A stretch of 64,000 bases of DNA, taken from assembly GCF_000724625.1 (NCBI RefSeq), contig NZ_CP007139.1, positions 4,650,001 through 4,714,000 of the forward strand, given 5' to 3'. A program made the position numbers and the translations under genes. This stretch comes from Fimbriimonas ginsengisoli Gsoil 348. GTDB lineage: Bacteria; Armatimonadota; Fimbriimonadia; Fimbriimonadales; Fimbriimonadaceae. This document shows, piece after piece, positions 26,101 to 33,124 of this stretch. Under the pieces are notes generated by a model. It saw nothing but the letters and a program-made list of their open reading frames with translations, was not told the DNA's origin and made no database searches. Numbering within the stretch: position 1 is the stretch's first letter; the number at the start of each line of letters is the position of its first letter.

Positions 26101-26563
26101 TGGAACGCTGCAGTGCCTCTTTAAGCACCGGCGCGCGCTTGGACGTCACGGGTGGTTCGGCGCGTTGGCGCTGCCGACCTTATGGCTGTTCCAGGTCGTA
26201 TTCCAAGGTCTCGCGCCGTTGGTCGACATCCAAGTGGTTTATTCGCTAATCGCTTGGGTCGCCTCTCGCTTCGGAGATTCGGGCGAATCCGCCCATACCG
26301 CGGCCGCCGGCGCGACCGCGGCGCTCATCCAGGTCCTCGCCTTGTACGCGCTTTTCTTTGGCGTAGAGCTCTTCTCGGGCTTCTTGGCGTACCGTTTGGA
26401 GAAGCAGTCCACTCGTCCGCTACGGTGGCTCTTCCTGCAGCGCTGCGCCTACCGGCAGGTGATGTATGGCGTGGTCTACCGCTCGCTCGTCAGGGCGCTC
26501 GCCGGCCGACGAGAAGGGTGGGGCAAATTGGAGCGAAAGGGGACGGTCACGGTCTCCAGCTAG
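23141..26563 (+). CDS. GH18-like / polysaccharide deacetylase / GT2 glycosyltransferase fusion
   Basis: The 1140-residue membrane protein has three catalytic modules. An N-terminal helix spans about 19-43. A GH18-like domain (about 85-405) has the GLNIDFEN motif with the acid glutamate near 208. A CE4 domain (about 480-700) has TFDDGPDGEYTG, GHEVGSHTFFHPD and FRPPFNAD. A membrane segment follows at about 715-745. A processive GT2 domain (about 765-1130) has DDGSTDGT, DAD (about 852), AEDMDLTW and QRFRW, then several helices. The layout suggests a beta-1,4- or beta-1,6-linked GlcNAc polymer made, deacetylated and trimmed by one protein, much as PgaC plus PgaB do separately. The polymer identity is inferred. 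Confidence 0.93.
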   Translation: MENRPVFFDPKGRRHGLLSRVTIAMAVMFVLVSIVFFVSLFSVPSLGGQLVRKPRAQFQPPAPRHSRRDLFSEVSRSKRAPVAVASPAGQIVAAFYAPWQEAGLNSLRAYGKNLTHLIPAWLHLNAAGELDTSDFDLDQNPLNSQVIASARDQGVRIMPLLSNSRSDSFDPKSAGILLQSAERQQAMSEQLRDWLVSNRFQGLNIDFENLKDVDQARLPGFLALLSRTLKADGLELTVSVDADTDPDVVKEMVPACDWLVLMAYDEHAETTGAGPIASIDWAEKVLDKTLKVVPADKLVLGIGSYAYDWQKGQAAQSISYQEALSIAAGYRDGEKPADVIDFDPNSLNSTFEYADDDGKTHEIWMLDAGSAFNQWSDARDLGLRGASVWALGMEDPGLWSFLNRRSPERAPQVSAMTQVSFPYGVDHVGKGEILKVLQHPTVGQREFEVDKETGLVTDMNYLRYPFPYVIQHSGYNAATKMKLALTFDDGPDGEYTGPILDELKRLGVKATFFVVGRNVEARPDLLRRIYAEGHEVGSHTFFHPDLGMVSPRRAALELNATQRSIQSVIGHSTTLFRPPFNADSEPQAPAEVEPVNIADRMGYVTVGEKVDPQDWNLDVPTGHGATRTKTADDIATSIIHAVHTDADKHEEGNIILLHDAGGPRDATVAALRKFVPELESEGYQFVAVSQLMGKTRDEVMPGLTTGDRLAIWFDGLVLSSVFRVDSLLASGFVLAIGLGLLRILFVVPLALRHRKAQSLLTFDDAYQPKVAVLIAAFNEEKVIRRTVESALASAYPSVQVIVVDDGSTDGTYAAVAELESPHVLVVHQENGGKASALNHALHLTDAEVVLCIDADTQIHPKAMARLVRHFRDPKVAAVAGNVRVGNVHNILTEWQAMEYTTTQNLDRSAYAQLNAITVVPGAIGAWRREAVLAVGGYTTDTLAEDMDLTWRLRRAEYRLDTDPTALAYTEAPDTFRSFFKQRFRWTFGTLQCLFKHRRALGRHGWFGALALPTLWLFQVVFQGLAPLVDIQVVYSLIAWVASRFGDSGESAHTAAAGATAALIQVLALYALFFGVELFSGFLAYRLEKQSTRPLRWLFLQRCAYRQVMYGVVYRSLVRALAGRREGWGKLERKGTVTVSS

Positions 26564-26572
26564 AACTTATGG

Positions 26573-26592
26573 ACCTCTCGCTAAGGAGGTCA
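26573..26592 (+). terminator. Short hairpin after the polysaccharide fusion gene
   Basis: GACCTC and GAGGTC pair around an 8-nt loop just after the stop codon. The stem is only 6 bp and there is no U-tract, so termination here is uncertain. Confidence 0.35.
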
Positions 26593-26687
26593 AGGGTCGA
26601 AGAAAGGTTGAATCGCAAAGGGAGCAACGGCGGGCTTATTCGACGCTCGCCGCGGGGTTCTGCTTTGGGTATCATCTCCTCCTGAAC

Positions 26688-26763
26688 CCGGACGTAGCTC
26701 AATGGATAGAGCATCAGTCTTCGGAACTGAGGGTTGGGGGTTCGAGTCCCTTCGTCCGGGCCA
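26688..26763 (+). tRNA. tRNA-Arg (anticodon UCG)
   Basis: A full cloverleaf is present: acceptor CCGGACG/CGTCCGG, D stem GCTC/GAGC, anticodon stem TCAGT/ACTGA with loop CTTCGGA (anticodon TCG at 26721-26723), and T stem GGGGG/CCCTT with loop TTCGAGT. The discriminator is G at 26760, and CCA is encoded at 26761-26763. It should read CGA and related Arg codons. Confidence 0.95.
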
Positions 26764-26767
26764 ACTC

Positions 26768-26965
26768 CTAGCCTCCTGCGGCTAGCCCCTGTTTCAAAGT
26801 CTCCACCGGCATATAGAGCCGCATGGTGTCTACTTTTAGAGGCAAAAACCCTCGCTTCAGATAGTATGCGTAGGCCGATCTGTCGGTCCGGCCAGTAGAT
26901 CTGAAGGCAGGATTAGAGCCTTTCACTTGCCACGAAATTACGTGTCGCGGGTTTCCGTGACCGAC
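26768..26965 (-). pseudogene. Tail of a GNAT acetyltransferase (remnant)
   Basis: The minus strand is open for 65 codons ending at TAG 26768-26770 and contains AYAYYLKRGFLPLKVDTMRL followed by YMPVETLKQGLAAGG. This matches the last beta-strands of GNAT proteins of the TacT toxin type (A-x-x-F/Y-Y-x-x-x-G-F-x-P-L...L-x-M/L-P). The N-terminal acetyl-CoA-binding part is absent and an in-frame TAG precedes the fragment. It begins only 5 nt from the tRNA-Arg CCA end. The rest of the 309-nt gap up to 27072 shows only a probable promoter region for the next gene. Confidence 0.5.
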
Positions 26966-27072
26966 CTAACGCGCCCATAACGGTCGTGCGCTAAGTCGCG
27001 CAATTTCCCTTTTTGGACTGCAAATGGCTTCACAGGAAGCGTTAATCACCAATAAGATTCGGTGAACGAGCC

Positions 27073-27381
27073 ATGAGCCAAACACTTTCTTTACCCCTGA
27101 TCGGTCTCGAAGAGACCTTCCCCGACAAGCTCTTTGTCCTGCACCACCCGGCGAGCGATCGCTACGGCTGCTTCTGCCACGACGGCGTACACGGACTAGC
27201 CTGCTTCAGCAGCGAAGGCGGCGCGTTCCGCTTCGCGGAGTGGATCGATTTGAGCGGAATGATGACGAAAGAAGTCAGCTTCGACGAAGCGCGCGAAGTT
27301 GCCAAGCAGCGTCCGATGCCCGTCGTCTCCCTGATGCTGCTCGATCGAATGGAAGACCCGCAAATCCACTACGTCCGGTAA
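27073..27381 (+). CDS. Small protein of unknown function
   Basis: The 102-residue soluble protein begins MSQTLSLPLIGLEETFPDKL. It contains a Cys/His-rich stretch YGCFCHDGVHGLACFSSEGG at about residues 35-54 and ends with a hydrophobic strand VVSLMLLDRM. No signal peptide or membrane segment is seen. I do not recognise the family. It is monocistronic and followed by a clear terminator. Confidence 0.65.
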   Translation: MSQTLSLPLIGLEETFPDKLFVLHHPASDRYGCFCHDGVHGLACFSSEGGAFRFAEWIDLSGMMTKEVSFDEAREVAKQRPMPVVSLMLLDRMEDPQIHYVR

Positions 27382-27407
27382 TCCGATCCCCAGTTCAGGC
27401 TCAACGA

Positions 27408-27441
27408 AGAGCCCCGATGCCGTAACCGGCATCGGGGCTCT
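27408..27441 (+). terminator. Rho-independent terminator
   Basis: AGAGCCCCGATGCCG and CGGCATCGGGGCTCT form a perfect 15-bp stem around TAAC, followed by TTTG. It lies 27 nt after the stop of the small protein gene. Confidence 0.85.
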
Positions 27442-27447
27442 TTGCAT

Positions 27448-27545
27448 GTGGCACTGGCATCTTGCCAGTGGGTCCCAAGGGCATCCTGCCCTTGGCCGCT
27501 TCGTTTTGGGGCTCATCGGCTGGGAGCCGATGCTACGTTTTCACG
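27448..27545. repeat. Array of short hairpins (family R3, copy 1)
   Basis: Hairpins CACTGGCA-TCT-TGCCAGTG, CCAAGGGCA-TCC-TGCCCTTGG and CATCGGCT-GGG-AGCCGATG follow each other. GTGGGTCCCAAGGGCATCCT and the following GCCCTTGGCC are identical to the copy at 34308. It lies between the small protein gene and the end of livG. Confidence 0.8.
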
Positions 27546-27568
27546 GACTGGAAGTGCCAGGGGCGAAG

Positions 27569-28333
27569 CTATACCGCTTCGCCCAGGTAGGCGGCGATCA
27601 CTTTCGGATCATTCCGGATTTCCGCAGGAGGACCTTGAGCGATCTCTTCCCCGTGATCGAGGACGACGATCCGCTCGCACAGCGACATCACGAACCGCAT
27701 GTCATGCTCGATGAGCAGCACCGTCATGTTGTGCTCGTCCCGAATCTTCCGAACCATCCGGTTCAGCTCTTCCTTCTCCATCGGATTCATACCGGCGGCC
27801 GGCTCGTCGAGAAGCAGGAGCTTTGGCTGAGTCGCCATCGCTCGCGCAATCTCGAGTCGCCGCTGCATGCCGTAGGAGAGGTCTGCGCTCCGGACGTTGG
27901 CCACATGCTCGAGGTCGACCACTCGAAGAAGCTCCATCGCCTCCTCTTTTAATCGGTTCGTCTCCGCGATCGCGGGAGGAAGGTAGGCCAAGGCGCTGAA
28001 GAGCCCGGTGTGGTGCCTCAGGAATCCGCCCACAACGACGTTCTCCAGTACGGAGAGCGATTTGAACAGGCGGATGTTCTGGAACGTGCGGGCAATCCCT
28101 AACTTGGCGATCTTATTCGGGGGCGTACCGGTGATCGGGCGATCTTCGAACAAGATCTCGCCCGAGGTCGGCTTGTAGACGCCGGTGATGATGTTGAAGC
28201 AGGTCGTCTTGCCGGCGCCGTTCGGGCCGATCAAGCCGAAGAGGTCCCCCTTCTTAAGCGCGAAGCTAACCGAGTTCACGGCGGTCAAACCACCGAACTT
28301 GATGGTCGCATCATTTAGTTCGAGCAGGCTCAC
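27569..28333 (-). CDS. livG: Branched-chain amino acid ABC transporter ATPase LivG
   Basis: The 254-residue ATPase begins at a GTG (28333) overlapping the LivM stop (GTGA). Walker A is GPNGAGKTT, followed by IARTFQNIRLFKSLSVLENV (typical LivG Q-loop region), signature LSYGMQRRLEIARAM, Walker B LLLLDEPAAGMNP and H-loop VLLIEHDM. LivG pairs with LivF to power uptake of Leu, Ile and Val or other amino acids. LivF is not found beside it; the gene is followed by a repeat array. Confidence 0.92.
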   Translation of the reverse strand: MSLLELNDATIKFGGLTAVNSVSFALKKGDLFGLIGPNGAGKTTCFNIITGVYKPTSGEILFEDRPITGTPPNKIAKLGIARTFQNIRLFKSLSVLENVVVGGFLRHHTGLFSALAYLPPAIAETNRLKEEAMELLRVVDLEHVANVRSADLSYGMQRRLEIARAMATQPKLLLLDEPAAGMNPMEKEELNRMVRKIRDEHNMTVLLIEHDMRFVMSLCERIVVLDHGEEIAQGPPAEIRNDPKVIAAYLGEAV

Positions 28334-29547
28334 GCCGCCACCTCCGTGCTCGGCCCCTTTCCGCCGAAGAGCTTCTTCACCCATGTCCACGAGAATTCGT
28401 GGTGCGCGAAGACGCCCTGGGGACGTAGGAGCATGAGAACGATCAACGTGACCGCGAAGATCACCATACGAAGCTGGTCCGCCTCGATCTGCTTGTTCTG
28501 CATCGGCTTGACGCGGCTCAGGACGATGCCCATGATGACCTGAACGACGACGCCGATCACGATCGAACCCGCATAGAAGCCGAGCCGAGCCCACTTGGTT
28601 CCACGTCCATCGTCGACGATACGCTTGATTAGCGCCACAGCGACCACCACACCGATCAGGGCAGCCACGACCGTCGAACCGGATACAGTCAACGGACCGG
28701 CTCCGCCCCGACCATGAAGGCTTCGCAGGTACTCCGGCAAGTAACTCAAGAACAGGGCGGAAACGATCGAACCGGTGATCGATCCGGTACCGCCGAGTAC
28801 GACCATCGTGAGAATAATAAAGCTGACGTCCATGGAGAACGTCGTGGGGGTGATGAACCCCTCGTAATGGGCGAGCAGAGCACCCGCCGCCCCGGCGAAC
28901 GCAGAGCCGAGAACAAACGCGGTGACCTTCACCTTCGTGATGTTCACGCCCATGGCCGAGCTCGCCACCTCGTCCTCGCGGACCGCGAGGAAAGGAAGGC
29001 CGTGAGCGGTCTTAAGCAGGTTGCGGCAAACCGCGATGCAGAAGATCGCGAGTAGCCACACCATGGCGACGCTCTGAATCTTCGGCGCGACGTTCATGCC
29101 GTACGAACCGCCCAACGCCTCCGTGTTTTGGACCTGGATCCGGATGATCTCACCGAACCCAAGCGTCACGATGGCGAGGTAGTCGCCTCGAAGACGCAGC
29201 GATGGAAGACCGACAACGAGACCGGCAACCGCGGCGGCCAGAGCGCCGCCGAACATCACCAGCACAAGCCATACCAACGGCGGCAAGTGCGCGGCGGCAA
29301 AGTAGCGCCCGGTTAAGAACGCGCCAAGATAGGCGCCCACTTGATAGAACGCGGCATGCCCGATCGAGAACTGGCCGGTGATGCCATTGATAAGGTTGAG
29401 GCTCACCGAGAGGGTCACGTAGAGTCCCGCGAGAACGATCAGACGCTGAGTGTAATCGTTCTGCCCGCGGGCAACTTTCTCGAGGAGAAAGCAACCGAGG
29501 ACGGCGAGGACGATCGAGACGATCCGGATTATCCAGTACCGGCTCAT
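28330..29547 (-). CDS. livM: Branched-chain amino acid ABC transporter permease LivM
   Basis: The 405-residue polytopic protein has the LivM motifs NLINGITGQFSIGHAAFYQV and LRLRGDYLAIVTLGFGEIIR, and VVLGGTGSITGSIVSALFL near the end of the conserved core. It is longer than the common ~300-residue LivM because of an extra hydrophobic C-terminal part (about residues 275-405) with two or three more helices. Start and stop overlap livH and livG by 4 nt each. Confidence 0.92.
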   Translation of the reverse strand: MSRYWIIRIVSIVLAVLGCFLLEKVARGQNDYTQRLIVLAGLYVTLSVSLNLINGITGQFSIGHAAFYQVGAYLGAFLTGRYFAAAHLPPLVWLVLVMFGGALAAAVAGLVVGLPSLRLRGDYLAIVTLGFGEIIRIQVQNTEALGGSYGMNVAPKIQSVAMVWLLAIFCIAVCRNLLKTAHGLPFLAVREDEVASSAMGVNITKVKVTAFVLGSAFAGAAGALLAHYEGFITPTTFSMDVSFIILTMVVLGGTGSITGSIVSALFLSYLPEYLRSLHGRGGAGPLTVSGSTVVAALIGVVVAVALIKRIVDDGRGTKWARLGFYAGSIVIGVVVQVIMGIVLSRVKPMQNKQIEADQLRMVIFAVTLIVLMLLRPQGVFAHHEFSWTWVKKLFGGKGPSTEVAA

Positions 29548-30899
29548 ACCTTCTCCACCTTCGACGACCCCATCAACCCGCCCGGTCGGAACAGGAGAAC
29601 CACGATCAGGATGACGAATGCGATCGCGTCCTTATAGTTGCTGTACCCGGCCCAGATGACCAGGGTCTCCGCGACGCCCATCAGGATTCCGCCGAGCACG
29701 GCTCCCGGGATATTTCCAATGCCGCCGAGAACGGCGGCTACGAACGCCTTTACGCCCGGCAGAAGGCCGTAGAACGTCGTCAGGGGCGTTCCTTGAAAGG
29801 TCGCCGTCATCATTGCGCCCGCGCCGGCCATCGACGAGCCGAGGATGAACGTGAAGGTGATGATCGAGTTGACGTTCACGCCCATGAGGGACGCGCTGTC
29901 GAAATCGTGGGAGACCGCGCGCATGGCGCGACCGGCCCGCGTGTAAAGCACCAGGTACGTCAGGATCACCATCAGGACGATGACGGTGACGAACATGATG
30001 ATGCGGCTTGTTTGAACCGTGATCGTGATGCCGGCGGTGACCGCCTTGCTTTGGGCCTCTTGGTAGGGTCGTTCGGCATCCTGTGCCGCGGTACGAAGCG
30101 CCTTCCCTTCCGGTGAGAGGTCAAACTCCCCTTCTTTAGGGTGGGCGGCGCGGTAATCGTCGAACGCCTTCTTCGTTTGAAGGTACTTCGGCTCGGCGGC
30201 TTTCAATGCCGAAGCGATTTCCGCCGGAGGGGCCTTCAAGAAGAAGGTCTTGCTCTCGCGGTATGGGTTCACCTTCTCGGAGATGCTGGGAGGAGGAGAG
30301 TTGGGCAGAAAAAGAGCGCCGCCGTATTGGAGCAGCAGCGAAACGCCGATCGCCGTAATCAGTGAGGCGATACGCGAGTGGCTCCGCATGGGCCGGTAGG
30401 CGAATCTCTCGATGAGGACGCCGACGATGGCGCAAACCGTCATGCACGCAAGGAGCATGAGGATAAGATCCATTGCCTGTGGCTGCAGTTTTCCGGCCAC
30501 GAAGCCGAGAAGCCCAAACGTTAGGGCCGTCCATCCCATCGCCTTTACGGCGACGTGGAGATCGGGCTTGGATCGGACGATCAAAACAAGCACCAGACCG
30601 ACCACAAGTAAACCGATGCCAAGATTCCCGACCATCGCGGGGTTGAGCACGGGCCTGGCATCGGCGAGGGTCGAACCATCGCCAAAGCCGAACAGGTACG
30701 ACATGAAGAGGGCGACGTACGCGCCGATCATGTACACCTCGCCGTGGGCGAAGTTGATCAGGCGAAGGACGCCGTACACCATGGTGTAACCAAGGGCGAT
30801 CAACGCATAGATGGCCCCCAAGAGGAGGCCATTCACAAGCTGCTCCGGCAGCGTCCCGAAATTCAGCGCTGCCGGAGTGAAGAGGTGTTCAATCCCCAT
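29544..30899 (-). CDS. livH: Branched-chain amino acid ABC transporter permease LivH, with a large hydrophilic insert
   Basis: LivH motifs frame the protein: GLLLGAIYALIALGYTMVYG and LINFAHGEVYMIGAY at the N-terminus, and FTFILGSSMAGAGAMM with GGIGNIPGAVLGGILMG at the C-terminus. It has 451 residues against about 300 normally. Two regions account for this: extra helices at about 85-140, and a charged segment at about 210-290 (KAAEPKYLQTKKAFDDYRAA and following) predicted outside the membrane. The insert may dock the binding protein. It is the first permease after livJ. Confidence 0.9.
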   Translation of the reverse strand: MGIEHLFTPAALNFGTLPEQLVNGLLLGAIYALIALGYTMVYGVLRLINFAHGEVYMIGAYVALFMSYLFGFGDGSTLADARPVLNPAMVGNLGIGLLVVGLVLVLIVRSKPDLHVAVKAMGWTALTFGLLGFVAGKLQPQAMDLILMLLACMTVCAIVGVLIERFAYRPMRSHSRIASLITAIGVSLLLQYGGALFLPNSPPPSISEKVNPYRESKTFFLKAPPAEIASALKAAEPKYLQTKKAFDDYRAAHPKEGEFDLSPEGKALRTAAQDAERPYQEAQSKAVTAGITITVQTSRIIMFVTVIVLMVILTYLVLYTRAGRAMRAVSHDFDSASLMGVNVNSIITFTFILGSSMAGAGAMMTATFQGTPLTTFYGLLPGVKAFVAAVLGGIGNIPGAVLGGILMGVAETLVIWAGYSNYKDAIAFVILIVVLLFRPGGLMGSSKVEKV

Positions 30900-30902
30900 T
30901 CG

Positions 30903-32189
30903 TTACTTCGGAAGGCCAGTAGCTTCGTCCATCTCGTACGCCTTGGCGAACTTCTGGCCGTCTTTGTCGAGCATTACCACCAGGGCGCGCTTGGGCGGGT
31001 TGCCATGCTTGCCTTTGAGCGTGATGCCTCCGGAGACGCCCTTGAAGTCGGTCGTATCCTCGATGGCAGCCTGAAGCCCGGGGCTATCCTTCGTTTTCGC
31101 CCGCTTCAAAGCGTCGCAAGCGAGAGCCGCCGCGTCGTAGGCGAGAGCGCCCATCGTGGTGGCCGGCTTGCCGCCCCATTTGGCATCCCACTTCTCCAGG
31201 AAGGTCTTAACTTCCGGACGAGTCTCCTCGTTATTGTAGTGGTTGCAGAAGAAGCTGCCGAGGATCGCGTCGCCGCCGGACTTCAGAATCTCGGCGCTGT
31301 CCCAACCGTCGCCGCCGAACATCTTGCCCTTGATGTTGGGCATCGCTTCCACGGCTTGGCGGGCGAGCGGACCGGTCTCGTTAAAGTAGCCGCTCATGAA
31401 GAGGCCATCCGGATTCTTAGCCTTGAGATTCGTGAGCTGGCCCTGGAACTGGGTCTGCCCGGTCTCATAGAACTGCTCGTCAACGATCTTTCCACCCAGC
31501 TTAGTGAAGTACGCCTTGAAGCTCTCGCTAAGACCAGTCGAGTACGGCTGCTTCTTGTCGGTGATAATGGCGATGTTGCGGCAACCCTTTTCCTCGTAGG
31601 CGAACTTCGCCATGACGGGGCCTTGGAACGCGTCGGTGTAGCAAACGCGGAAGATGTTCGGCTTGCCGGCGGTGAGATCGGTTCGAGTCGCGCCGACGGC
31701 GATGACCGGGACCCCTTTCTCGGTAGCGGCCTGACCCATCTGAGCGGTGATACCGCTGGCGACTTCTCCGACCAACCCGATCGCCTTATCGGTCGACATC
31801 AGCTTCTCGGCCGCGCTCTTGCCTTGCTCGGGCTTAGAGCCGCTGTCGCCGATCGCGAGGTTGACCTTTTTGCCGTCTAGGCCTCCGTTGGCGTTGAACT
31901 CTTCGACCGCCAGCTCGGCTCCCTTGACACTATCGTCGCCCCACGGCTTAAGATCGCCGTTTTGGCTCGCGACCAAACCGATCGTAAGCTCGCCCGGCGC
32001 TTCCCAGCCTCGGCTGTCCTTGGTGATGCCGGCGGGCAGGACGCCCGTCGTCGCCGGAGTCGTACCTGTCGTTCCGGCAGCTGCCCCGGTCGTGGACCCG
32101 GCGGCGCCGGAATCGTTATTGCAACCCATAACCGCGGATGCGACCACCGCCGCAAATCCGAGCTTGACCAGAAGCCTGTTCGTCGTCAT
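30903..32189 (-). CDS. livJ: Branched-chain amino acid ABC transporter binding lipoprotein LivJ
   Basis: From the ATG at 32189 the product begins MTTNRLLVKLGFAAVVASAV and has lipobox VMGC. A Gly/Ala/Thr linker follows, then a type-I periplasmic-binding fold (LTIGLVASQNGDLKPWGDDSVKGAEL...VGEVASGITAQMGQAATEKGVPVIAVGATRTDL...). Ligands of this family are Leu/Ile/Val, other amino acids or urea. It is the first gene of the liv cluster, and its promoter faces the divergent TPR gene. A start at 32255 would precede the signal and is rejected. Confidence 0.93.
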   Translation of the reverse strand: MTTNRLLVKLGFAAVVASAVMGCNNDSGAAGSTTGAAAGTTGTTPATTGVLPAGITKDSRGWEAPGELTIGLVASQNGDLKPWGDDSVKGAELAVEEFNANGGLDGKKVNLAIGDSGSKPEQGKSAAEKLMSTDKAIGLVGEVASGITAQMGQAATEKGVPVIAVGATRTDLTAGKPNIFRVCYTDAFQGPVMAKFAYEEKGCRNIAIITDKKQPYSTGLSESFKAYFTKLGGKIVDEQFYETGQTQFQGQLTNLKAKNPDGLFMSGYFNETGPLARQAVEAMPNIKGKMFGGDGWDSAEILKSGGDAILGSFFCNHYNNEETRPEVKTFLEKWDAKWGGKPATTMGALAYDAAALACDALKRAKTKDSPGLQAAIEDTTDFKGVSGGITLKGKHGNPPKRALVVMLDKDGQKFAKAYEMDEATGLPK

Positions 32190-32287
32190 ATCCACCATCC
32201 TCAAAAAAATGCTTGTCCCGGGCACGGACTCTCGGGGTGTGCGTAGTATACGCAAACCTTAACGCCACCGGTAAACTCTCTGCGCCT

Positions 32288-33100
32288 ATGGCGAGCGAAG
32301 CGGCGATCAAAATCATCAAAGAAGCGACCGACGCGCTCCAGCGCGGAGATGCCGCAAAAGCTCTTGAGCTCGCCGAGCAAGCCGTCGTCGTGGACGAGTC
32401 GATCGCTCAGCCCCACCAAATCCGTGGAATCGCGCTGACGCGGCTCGGCAAAATGGAGGAAGCCACGATGGCCTTCCGGCGGGCAACCGAAGTAGCCCCG
32501 TACGAGCCGAAGCATTTCTACAACCTCGCCGTCAACCTGCGGGATCGGAGCCTGAACGACGAAGCCGAGAGCATGGCACGCGAGGCGCTACGGATATCCC
32601 CTAGCCATGCGGGAGCGCGGAACCTCGTCCGGGAGCTCACCGGGGTTGAGCCGCCTATCGAAGGTGGAGACGCCCAGCCGATCACCCCCACGATACGAAG
32701 CGGATACGAGGAGCCGAAGCACCTCCTTCCGTTTCTTAACGAGATGGAGAAGGCGTGGGATGGGATCGGGCTCGGCTTTTTAGCGCTTAGCCTCGTCGTC
32801 GCCTTTTTGTTCGTTTTCCACTTTCCTATCGGCCTCAGCGGCAAAACGATGCCTGGGGGAAAGATGCCGGAAGTCAACCCACGAACCGACAGCCTGTCGA
32901 TCTTCACCTGGTACCTCGACGTTTTTTCGCTGGTTTGCACCTTTATGTGGATGCTAATCGACGTCATCGACCGTCGCCGACGATTTACGTGGTTCGTCCC
33001 GCTCACGGTGTGCGGAACGTTTGGATTCAACGTGGTCCCCCTTGCGATCTATTACTTCATTGGACGCAAGCTTGAGTCAGACGGCGTATCCAAATCGTAG
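32288..33100 (+). CDS. TPR protein with C-terminal membrane helices
   Basis: The 270-residue protein starts at ATG 32288, not at an earlier in-frame ATG (32213). The N-terminal part has about three tetratricopeptide units (ATDALQRGDAAKALELAEQA, GIALTRLGKMEEATMAFRRA, NLRDRSLNDEAESMAREAL). Three hydrophobic segments follow at about residues 160-260. TPRs mediate protein contacts; the partner is unknown. It is divergent from livJ and precedes the aspartyl protease by 24 nt. Confidence 0.75.
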   Translation: MASEAAIKIIKEATDALQRGDAAKALELAEQAVVVDESIAQPHQIRGIALTRLGKMEEATMAFRRATEVAPYEPKHFYNLAVNLRDRSLNDEAESMAREALRISPSHAGARNLVRELTGVEPPIEGGDAQPITPTIRSGYEEPKHLLPFLNEMEKAWDGIGLGFLALSLVVAFLFVFHFPIGLSGKTMPGGKMPEVNPRTDSLSIFTWYLDVFSLVCTFMWMLIDVIDRRRRFTWFVPLTVCGTFGFNVVPLAIYYFIGRKLESDGVSKS

Positions 33101-33124
33101 ACTGAACGTTACGGACTTCTGAAG

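Noticed and set aside
23141-26563. Considered two genes joined by an assembly error
   Set aside because: One uninterrupted frame with membrane segments placed sensibly between domains, and domain order makes biological sense.
28334-28594. Upstream extension of livG
   Set aside because: The open frame runs into livM out of frame; the GTG at 28333 with a GTGA overlap and the VSLLELNDATIKFGG start fit the family.
30744-31880. 378-codon plus-strand open frame antisense to livJ/livH
   Set aside because: It is a shadow of well-supported livJ codons in high-GC DNA; composition is not protein-like and no family motif is present.
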